This document shows positions 6,219-12,322 of a stretch of DNA of 20,565 bases, piece by piece. Source of the DNA: Bacteroidales bacterium (GTDB taxonomy: Bacteria; Bacteroidota; Bacteroidia; Bacteroidales; P3). The stretch covers positions 1 to 20,565 of the forward strand of contig JALNVJ010000011.1 of the NCBI GenBank assembly GCA_023227645.1, given 5' to 3'. How positions within the stretch are numbered: the first letter of the stretch is position 1; each line of letters starts with the position of its first letter. The notes beneath the pieces were generated by a model, which saw only the letters and a list, made by a program, of their open reading frames with translations, had not been told where the DNA came from and did not search any database. Made by a program: the position numbers and the translations under genes.

Positions 6219-9200
6219 TTATACTTTACTTATATTTATTGATAATTCAATACCTTCAATAATATCAATCTTTGTCCTTGGCTCAATATTTTGTTGGCCA
6301 ATTATTGCTGATACTCCTTGCCTTCTTAGTGATAAGTCCTGAGTGAGGGTCTCTCCTGTAATATATTCGCTATATTCTTGAATAACTTCTTCTAAAAGAG
6401 GATTATATTCAATCTCAACTCTAATAAAATCTGTTACCTCAAATAATTGATCCTTTCTAATATTTTGAATTCTATTTACTAGTTCTCGAGCAATTGCTTC
6501 CTTAAGCAGGGATTCTGTTATTGTGATATCAAGAGCTACTGTAATATTCCCTTCGTTTTGAACAACCCAGCCCGGAATATCTTGTGTTACAATTTCAACA
6601 TCAGACAAAAGAAGCTCAATTTTTTCTTCATTTATTTCAAGTATTATCTTTCCATCTCTTTCTATGTCAGCAATTTTTTCTTGTGAAAAAGAATCTAAAC
6701 TAATTGCAATTGCTTTCATCTTAGAACCAAACTTTGGACCTAAGGTTTTGAAATTAGCCTTTGCTTTCTTTACCAATACATTATTTTCAGGGGAAAGAAA
6801 TTCTATTGCCTTAACATTAACTTCCGAAAGTATTAGTTGTTCCACTCTTTCAATTTGTGAAATAAAGTCTTGGTTAGGAGCTGGTATTAGTATTTTTTGA
6901 AGAGGTTGACGTACTTTTAAATTATTCTTCTTTCTAAGAGATAAAACCATTGAGCTAATTTTTTGAGCTAAAAACATTCTCTCTTCTAATCCCTTATCAA
7001 TTAAACTATCATTCGATTTAGGGAAATCAGTATAGTGAACAGATCCAATAGAATTATTGTTTTCCCCCTTATAACGAGAAGATATATTATTTAGGTCTAA
7101 GAATAATCTTTCAGCAAAGAATGGTGCAATTGGAGACATCAATTGAGAAAGAGTTTCAAGGCAAGTGTATAGGGTTTGGTAGGCAGAAATCTTATCGCTT
7201 GTGTATTCACCCTTCCAGAAACGGCGCCTGCATAAACGTACATACCAGTTGCTTAAACGCTCGTCAACAAAACCAGAAATTGCTCTTGCTGCACGTGTTG
7301 GTTCATAATCGCTATATGCTGTGTCGATTGTTTTAGTTAAGGTGTTGAGCTCTGAAAGTATCCAACGATCAATTTCTGGTCTTTCGCTATATGGTATTTC
7401 TGCTTCGTTATATGCAAATGAATCAATATTGGCGTAGAGAGCAAAGAAGCTATATGTATTGTATAGGGTGCCGAAGAGTTTTCTCCTAACCTCATCCACT
7501 CCTTCAATATCAAACTTTAAATTTTCCCAAGGCTGAGAGTTTGAAATCATATACCAACGTGTTGCATCTGCTCCGTACTTTTCAATAACCTCAAAAGGAT
7601 TAACTCCATTGCCCAATCGCTTTGACATCTTATTGCCATTCTTATCTAAGACCAAGCCATTAGAAACAACATTCTTGAAGGCAACGGAATCAAAAATAAG
7701 GGTGGAAATTGCATGAAGAGTAAAGAACCATCCTCTGGTTTGATCCACTCCTTCTGCAATAAAGTCGGCAGGAAAGCTCTTATTTAGTTCTTCTTCTGAA
7801 CAAGAAAAAGGATAGTGAACTTGTGCATAAGGCATTGCTCCTGAATCAAACCAAACGTCAATTAGGTCTGCTTCACGCATCATCTTCTCACCCTTTGGCG
7901 AAACTAAAACAACATCATCAATATATGGTCTATGTAAGTCAAAGGATAGGTAATCTTTTGAAGAATATTTATTTTCCTTCATAAAACCTTTCTCAATACT
8001 CTTATCAATTTCTTCTCTTAGCATTTCTACCGAAGAAATACAAATCTCTTCTTTTCCATCTTCTGTCCTCCAAATTGGAAGTGGTGTTCCCCAATAACGA
8101 GAACGAGATAAATTCCAATCCACTAAGTTTTCTAACCAATTACCAAAGCGACCTGTTCCTGTTGATTCGGGTTTCCAGTTAATTGTTTTATTCAGTTCAA
8201 TCATCCTATCCTTGATGGCAGTGGTGCGAATAAACCAAGAATCTAATGGATAATACAGAATTGGTTTATCAGTCCTCCAGCAATGTGGATAACTATGCGT
8301 ATGCTTTTCTATTTTGAAAGCCTTGCCCTCATCTTTTAAGAATATTGCAATTTCAACATCCAAACTCATATCTTTTTCAGTAAGTTTGTTATCGAATGCA
8401 TTCTTAACATACTTACCTTCAAATTTAGAATAAAGCTCTTTATCTATATTTTTCTCTACAAAATCATTATCTAAAGCATCCATAAGAAAGAACTTACCAC
8501 TCCTATCAACCATTGGCTGACGTTTTTCTTCCTTGTCAATTAAAATTAGAGGAGGAATTCCAGATTGTTTTGCAACCCTATCATCATCTGCACCAAAGGT
8601 AGGAGCAATATGCACGATACCTGTTCCGTCGTCAGTTGTTACAAAATCTCCTGAAATAACTCTAAATGCTCCCTCTTGAGGTTTTATCCAAGGCAAAAGT
8701 TGTTCATATTCTAAACCTACCAAGTCTCTTCCCTTCGATTCTTTAATAATTCTATATGGGAGCTGTTTATCATTTTGTGCATATTCCATTTCTAATTCAC
8801 TTCCCTGTTCTGAGAAAAAAGAATTCATCAGTGGTTTACCCAAAATAACAGTTATTGGTTCAGCAGTATATGGATTGAAAGTACTAACCCAAACATAATC
8901 AATATTTGATCCAACAGCTAATGCTGTGTTTGAGGGAAGTGTCCATGGTGTTGTTGTCCATGCAATAAAATAAGTATCTTTATATTCTTCATTCTTAAGC
9001 TTAAACTGAGCCACCATGGTTGTGTCCTTAACGTCTTTATAACAACCAGGCATATTTAATTCATGAGAACTTAAGCCCGTTCCTGCAGCAGGAGAAAAAG
9101 GTTGAATTGTATATCCTTTGTATAGGTATCCTTTCTTATATAACTCTCCAATCAAAAACCAAAGAGTTTCAATATATTCATTTTTAAAAGTAATGTATGG

Positions 9201-9644
9201 ATTATCTAAGTCAACCCAGTAGCCCATTTGCGTAGTCAACTCGTCCCACAAATCCTTATATTTCATAACCTCAGCCTTACAAGCCTCGTTATAATCATCA
9301 ACAGAGATTGTTTTACCAATATCTTCCTTTGTAATACCTAAATTTTTCTCTACTCCCAACTCAACGGGCAAACCGTGAGTATCCCAACCTGCCTTACGAG
9401 CAACATGATATCCCTTCATTGATTTGTAGCGGCAGAATATATCTTTAATAGCTCTTGCCATAACATGATGAATCCCTGGCTGACCATTTGCAGACGGAGG
9501 TCCTTCATAAAATATAAATTCTTTACTACCCTTACGAAGCTCTAAACTCTTCTCAAAAACATTGTTTTCTTCCCAATACTTTTGTACATCTTTGTTAATT
9601 GCAGTTAAATCAAGCTGTTTGTATTCTTGATATTTCGTTCCCAT
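6219..9644 (-). CDS. ileS: Isoleucyl-tRNA synthetase, eukaryotic-like type
   Basis: This 1141-residue class I synthetase charges tRNA(Ile) with isoleucine in the cytoplasm. The nucleotide-binding signature reads GIHH (57-60, within PSANGQPGIHHVMARAIKD) in place of HIGH, and the second signature is KMSKR (672-676) in place of KMSKS. The editing domain shows TTTPWTLPSN (230-239) and later 'GTGIVHIAPTFGADDD'; 'WNLSRSRYWGTPLP' precedes the KMSKR part, and an anticodon-binding domain with a long C-terminal extension follows. The length and KMSKR motif place it with the eukaryotic-like IleRS branch found in Bacteroidota, which as a class is less sensitive to mupirocin (family knowledge; sensitivity of this enzyme is inference). 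It is the first gene of the operon, with a clear promoter at 9686-9717 on the minus strand and a leader of about 35 nt. Confidence 0.98.
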   Translation of the reverse strand: MGTKYQEYKQLDLTAINKDVQKYWEENNVFEKSLELRKGSKEFIFYEGPPSANGQPGIHHVMARAIKDIFCRYKSMKGYHVARKAGWDTHGLPVELGVEKNLGITKEDIGKTISVDDYNEACKAEVMKYKDLWDELTTQMGYWVDLDNPYITFKNEYIETLWFLIGELYKKGYLYKGYTIQPFSPAAGTGLSSHELNMPGCYKDVKDTTMVAQFKLKNEEYKDTYFIAWTTTPWTLPSNTALAVGSNIDYVWVSTFNPYTAEPITVILGKPLMNSFFSEQGSELEMEYAQNDKQLPYRIIKESKGRDLVGLEYEQLLPWIKPQEGAFRVISGDFVTTDDGTGIVHIAPTFGADDDRVAKQSGIPPLILIDKEEKRQPMVDRSGKFFLMDALDNDFVEKNIDKELYSKFEGKYVKNAFDNKLTEKDMSLDVEIAIFLKDEGKAFKIEKHTHSYPHCWRTDKPILYYPLDSWFIRTTAIKDRMIELNKTINWKPESTGTGRFGNWLENLVDWNLSRSRYWGTPLPIWRTEDGKEEICISSVEMLREEIDKSIEKGFMKENKYSSKDYLSFDLHRPYIDDVVLVSPKGEKMMREADLIDVWFDSGAMPYAQVHYPFSCSEEELNKSFPADFIAEGVDQTRGWFFTLHAISTLIFDSVAFKNVVSNGLVLDKNGNKMSKRLGNGVNPFEVIEKYGADATRWYMISNSQPWENLKFDIEGVDEVRRKLFGTLYNTYSFFALYANIDSFAYNEAEIPYSERPEIDRWILSELNTLTKTIDTAYSDYEPTRAARAISGFVDERLSNWYVRLCRRRFWKGEYTSDKISAYQTLYTCLETLSQLMSPIAPFFAERLFLDLNNISSRYKGENNNSIGSVHYTDFPKSNDSLIDKGLEERMFLAQKISSMVLSLRKKNNLKVRQPLQKILIPAPNQDFISQIERVEQLILSEVNVKAIEFLSPENNVLVKKAKANFKTLGPKFGSKMKAIAISLDSFSQEKIADIERDGKIILEINEEKIELLLSDVEIVTQDIPGWVVQNEGNITVALDITITESLLKEAIARELVNRIQNIRKDQLFEVTDFIRVEIEYNPLLEEVIQEYSEYITGETLTQDLSLRRQGVSAIIGQQNIEPRTKIDIIEGIELSINISKV

Positions 9645-9685
9645 ACCCTATTCTTAATGATTAATTTAAGTTTGATTTTAACTTG

Positions 9686-9717
9686 CAAAGTTACTAATTA
9701 TATTAGAGAACTCAAAA
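9686..9717 (-). promoter_or_regulatory. Promoter of the ileS-recA-nadE operon
   Basis: On the minus strand a -33 element TTTTG (9717-9713) and a -7 element TAACTTTG (9693-9686) are separated by exactly 19 nt, matching the Bacteroidota sigma-ABfA pattern TTG/TAnnTTTG. Transcription would start near 9680, about 35 nt before the ileS ATG. Confidence 0.75.
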
Positions 9718-9847
9718 CATTAGATTTAAGGCTTTATTATTTTTTATCTCATTTTTTTTATTCCAATATTATGTATCTAATTACTAAAGATTTAAAACAT
9801 ATTTATTTGATGTATTTTCCTAGATATAGAAAAAAAAGACCAAAAAG

Positions 9848-9878
9848 TTTGGTAGAAATAAAAAAGGTTGTACTTTTG
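9848..9878 (+). promoter_or_regulatory. Promoter of tRNA-Val
   Basis: TTTG (9848-9851), a 19-nt spacer and TACTTTTG (9871-9878) form a textbook Bacteroidota promoter. The predicted start is close to the first base of the tRNA at 9889. It is divergent from the ileS promoter, with about 130 nt between them in which I see nothing else. Confidence 0.78.
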
Positions 9879-9888
9879 CATCCTCTTT

Positions 9889-9963
9889 GGGAGCATAGCT
9901 CAGCTGGTTCAGAGCATCTGCCTTACAAGCAGAGGGTCACAGGTTCGAATCCTGTTGCTCCCA
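9889..9963 (+). tRNA. tRNA-Val (anticodon TAC)
   Basis: A complete cloverleaf can be drawn. The acceptor GGGAGCA pairs with TGCTCCC, the D arm is GCTC/GAGC, and the anticodon stem TCTGC/GCAGA carries loop CTTACAA, whose anticodon TAC reads GUA and related valine codons. The variable loop is GGGTC, the T arm is ACAGG/CCTGT with TTCGAAT, and the discriminator is A. CCA is not encoded; the 3' flank reads CAC. Confidence 0.97.
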
Positions 9964-9972
9964 CACCCAAAT

Positions 9973-10004
9973 AAAACCTTGCATATTCCATGTGAGGTTT
10001 TTTT
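9973..10004 (+). terminator. Intrinsic terminator of tRNA-Val
   Basis: AAAACCT with TGCAT pairs across a 5-nt loop with ATGTG and AGGTTTT (12 bp including two G-U pairs), running into a seven-T tract (9998-10004). It begins 10 nt after the tRNA end. Confidence 0.85.
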
Positions 10005-10065
10005 ATTTAATGGAATTAAAGTTCCAAAATCCTTAATCAATTTCTTCAATCTTCTTTACATTCGA

Positions 10066-10103
10066 CTAAAACGCCACTTTACAAAATTAAAACGGCGTTT
10101 TAG
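10066..10103. repeat. 10-bp inverted repeat in the gap before the lytic transglycosylase gene
   Basis: CTAAAACGCC (10066-10075) and GGCGTTTTAG (10094-10103) are exact reverse complements around an 18-nt spacer. The arms also contain AAAACGCC and AAAACGGC, giving partial direct repetition. No T-tract follows, so it is not a convincing terminator. It lies about 85 nt upstream of the -7 element at 10188 and could be an operator or a small repetitive element. Confidence 0.6.
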
Positions 10104-10187
10104 AAAATTATTACTTGATATTAATTATTTATTACAAGGTTTTATTCTTTTTGATTTGGGTTTAGTTTATTATCTCTTTACAATGAT

Positions 10188-10195
10188 TATCTTTG
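10188..10195 (+). promoter_or_regulatory. -7 element for the lytic transglycosylase gene
   Basis: TATCTTTG matches TAnnTTTG exactly and lies 22 nt before the ATG at 10218. The -33 side is weak: TTTAG ends at 10165 with a 22-nt spacer, and a better TTTG at 10155-10158 is too far. The leader would be short, about 15 nt. Confidence 0.55.
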
Positions 10196-10217
10196 CATAA
10201 ACAAATAAAGAATTATC

Positions 10218-11216
10218 ATGGAAAAAAATTGGAATAAAGGTTTAAGCATCATTGCTATTGTCTTGTCGGTAAGTGCAATTTCGATGGGAATTTTTATTAT
10301 GGCTAAGGATGCTCCCAGGAATTCTGAGGCTCAATATAGGGAGCTTGTAAAAGAAAATTACCAAACCTTTGCGGCTCCTTTTCCAGATAAGGTAACGTTT
10401 TGTGGTCAAGAGGTTCCAATTGATAATATCTTAGTGAGGGAGGCCTTGGATATGGAATTGAACTTGATTATGTATAATCACTCAAAAACATATTTAATTT
10501 TAAAGAAAGCCGAGAGGTATTTCCCCGAAATTGAATCTATTCTCAAAACTCAAAATATTCCTGATGACATTAAGTATTTAGCTGTTGCAGAAAGTGGATT
10601 GGCCAATCTTGTTTCCCCTGCTAAGGCTGAGGGTTTTTGGCAATTTGTTCTTCCTACTGCTAAGGAATATGGTTTAGATGAATTTGAGGGATGGGATGAA
10701 AGATATGATTTAGAAAAATCTACTATTGCTGCCTGTCAATACTTAAGGAAAAAGAAAGCAATTTTTAATGATTGGGCCTTGGCTTGTGCTTCATATAATT
10801 CTGGAGAGACTGGGGTTAAAAATAGGATGAAAGAACAGGGATGCAATAATTACTGGGAACTTTATACTAATTCAGAAACCTCACGATATGTTTATAGAAT
10901 AATTGCTTATAAATTAATTATGGAAAACCCCCAACAATATGGTTATTATTTTAGGGCGAAAGACACCTACCAGCCAATTCCTGTTAGTGAGTTAATTATT
11001 GATAGTTCAATAAATGATTTATATGCTTTTGCTAAATATTTAGATATTCCATACAAGCATCTAAGAAACTTAAATCCAGTTATTAGAGGGAGTAAAATAG
11101 TGAATAAGAAGAATAAAGAATTAAAATTATATATCCCAACAAAAGACGGTTTGTCGTGGGAAAATTTAACAAGGGATATTAAAGACGAACCGGTTCGATT
11201 AAGAATAAAAGAATAA
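10218..11216 (+). CDS. Membrane-anchored lytic transglycosylase, MltD/SLT type
   Basis: This 332-residue protein has an uncleaved N-terminal membrane segment (about 8-28, no lipobox), so it is probably anchored in the inner membrane facing the periplasm. The SLT domain spans about 105-215. The catalytic Glu125 is in AVAESGL (122-128), 'GFWQF' is at 139-143 and 'ASYNSGETGVKNRM' at 191-204, matching the transglycosylase signature. The enzyme cleaves the MurNAc-GlcNAc bond of peptidoglycan, leaving 1,6-anhydro ends. The C-terminal part (about 245-315) has 'LDIPYKHLRNLNP' and 'LKLYIPTK', a degenerate LysM-like pattern as in MltD that may help bind the wall. It has its own promoter at 10188 and ends at a shared terminator, so it appears monocistronic. 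Confidence 0.93.
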   Translation: MEKNWNKGLSIIAIVLSVSAISMGIFIMAKDAPRNSEAQYRELVKENYQTFAAPFPDKVTFCGQEVPIDNILVREALDMELNLIMYNHSKTYLILKKAERYFPEIESILKTQNIPDDIKYLAVAESGLANLVSPAKAEGFWQFVLPTAKEYGLDEFEGWDERYDLEKSTIAACQYLRKKKAIFNDWALACASYNSGETGVKNRMKEQGCNNYWELYTNSETSRYVYRIIAYKLIMENPQQYGYYFRAKDTYQPIPVSELIIDSSINDLYAFAKYLDIPYKHLRNLNPVIRGSKIVNKKNKELKLYIPTKDGLSWENLTRDIKDEPVRLRIKE

Positions 11217-11249
11217 AAAAATAGGAGCTCATTTTGAACTCCTATTTTT
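11217..11249. terminator. Bidirectional terminator between converging genes
   Basis: AAAAATAGGAG (11217-11227) and CTCCTATTTTT (11239-11249) form an 11-bp perfect stem with an 11-nt loop. A-rich and T-rich feet on both sides let it serve the transglycosylase gene (plus) and the lipoprotein gene (minus). Confidence 0.85.
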
Positions 11250-11273
11250 CTTTAGTATTATTCTTAAATAATA

Positions 11274-12140
11274 TTAATCAATCAAGATAACTAAACATCT
11301 GTTTCCTCTCCAAAATTGTTCTGGATTAGTAATCCTAATTGAAGTTGGGGATTTTTCATCTCCTTCTAAGTTATAAGAATCGTTTGGATGAGAAGTAATA
11401 ATTTTAATTTTCTTTCCTGTTAATGGAATTTCTTGAGTGTTACGAATATCAATCTTGGTTAGGTTTGAATAATCTACATTATTAGCTAAGACAGAAGATT
11501 TACCAATTCCGATAAAACCACCCTTACGATCAATAACTTGTTTGTCAAGAAGTTCTTTTTTAGTTCCAACAACAAAATATGCAGAGTTTTTCTCGTCTTC
11601 AATTTTCATTATTTGAGCATCTCTTTGCTTAGATTTAGTATTTAAATCAGCAATGTCCTTTGTTAAATTATCAATTTGAATATTCTTCTTTGCTAGTTCA
11701 GCAGTTAGAGCTTGAATTTGCTCTTCTTGTTCTTTAATTCTTGATTCAAGATTTTGAACAAAAGTTTTTAGTTGTTGGTTTTCCTTATTGTTCTTGTTCA
11801 TTCTTGCATTAACATTAGCAACTTTTCTCTTATTTTCTGATAAAAGGTTGTTAATTGTTTCAATATTTGACTTAATGCTTGACTTAGTATCTTTTGAAAT
11901 TTCTCCAGATGTGTTTGCTACTTTAGAAACTTTAGAATATTGGCTTGTAATGTCATTAAGTGAAGCGTCAATATCATTTAGCTCTTGGAATAACGATTCT
12001 AATTCACTGTCTTTAGCCGACATTAATTGAGCAAAAGAATCATTAATTTGTTTCTCTCTTGCTTGTTGCGCTTTTTCATCTTGGCAACCAAAAAGGGATA
12101 CCATTGCAAATAAACCGATGATTAATAAATTTTTCTTCAT
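11274..12140 (-). CDS. Coiled-coil lipoprotein, Bacteroidota 'Cbp1-like' family
   Basis: This 288-residue protein carries a lipoprotein signal peptide: basic start, hydrophobic core and lipobox LFGC with Cys19. It is therefore lipidated and located in the cell envelope, probably the outer membrane. Residues about 25-185 are rich in Glu, Lys, Gln and Asn with heptad-like spacing (for example 'IKEQEEQIQALTAELAKKN'), a long coiled coil. The C-terminal domain (about 187-288) has 'AYFVVGTKKELLDKQVIDR', 'GGFIGIGKSSVL' and 'FWRGNRCLVILID', a conserved Bacteroidota ending found in proteins that databases name Cbp1-family collagen-binding adhesins. That name comes from one characterised member. For this organism adhesion is unproven, and a general envelope role is as likely. 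It is transcribed alone from a promoter at 12200-12230. Confidence 0.8.
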   Translation of the reverse strand: MKKNLLIIGLFAMVSLFGCQDEKAQQAREKQINDSFAQLMSAKDSELESLFQELNDIDASLNDITSQYSKVSKVANTSGEISKDTKSSIKSNIETINNLLSENKRKVANVNARMNKNNKENQQLKTFVQNLESRIKEQEEQIQALTAELAKKNIQIDNLTKDIADLNTKSKQRDAQIMKIEDEKNSAYFVVGTKKELLDKQVIDRKGGFIGIGKSSVLANNVDYSNLTKIDIRNTQEIPLTGKKIKIITSHPNDSYNLEGDEKSPTSIRITNPEQFWRGNRCLVILID

Positions 12141-12199
12141 GTCTAATTTTTGAATTTAATGGTTATTTAATATTTAATTTAATATCAATCTTGAACTTA

Positions 12200-12229
12200 C
12201 AAAAATAGTATTTATTTCTGACATTACAA
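12200..12229 (-). promoter_or_regulatory. Promoter of the coiled-coil lipoprotein gene
   Basis: On the minus strand TTG (12229-12227), a 19-nt spacer and TATTTTTG (12207-12200) fit the Bacteroidota consensus. The leader to the ATG at 12140 would be about 55 nt. Confidence 0.65.
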
Positions 12230-12296
12230 TATATTAATCAACAATTTCAAAAAAACATTTAGGCTCTCAGACAATAATTAGCTCGTAAAAAAGTAT

Positions 12297-12304
12297 TAAT
12301 ATTG
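12297..12304 (+). promoter_or_regulatory. Possible -7 element of uvrA
   Basis: TAATATTG differs from TAnnTTTG at one position and no clear -33 element is seen 19 nt upstream. Its value is mainly in start choice: it overlaps the TTG at 12302, so translation more likely begins at the ATG at 12323. Confidence 0.35.
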
Positions 12305-12322
12305 CAAATTATTCCTATTACG

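Noticed and set aside
6196..6240. Own promoter or SOS box before recA
   Set aside because: Only 20 nt separate ileS and recA, and no TAnnTTTG or convincing palindrome is present there.
6664..7336. Plus-strand open frames opposite ileS
   Set aside because: They are antisense to conserved IleRS sequence and show no recognisable domain.
9627..10200. Two plus-strand open frames across the ileS upstream region and tRNA-Val
   Set aside because: They run through two promoters, the tRNA and its terminator; their residues have no protein-like pattern.
12141..12190. TTTAAT-rich stretch upstream of the lipoprotein gene as a repeat
   Set aside because: It is low-complexity AT sequence without a constant unit or period; it is simply the leader region.
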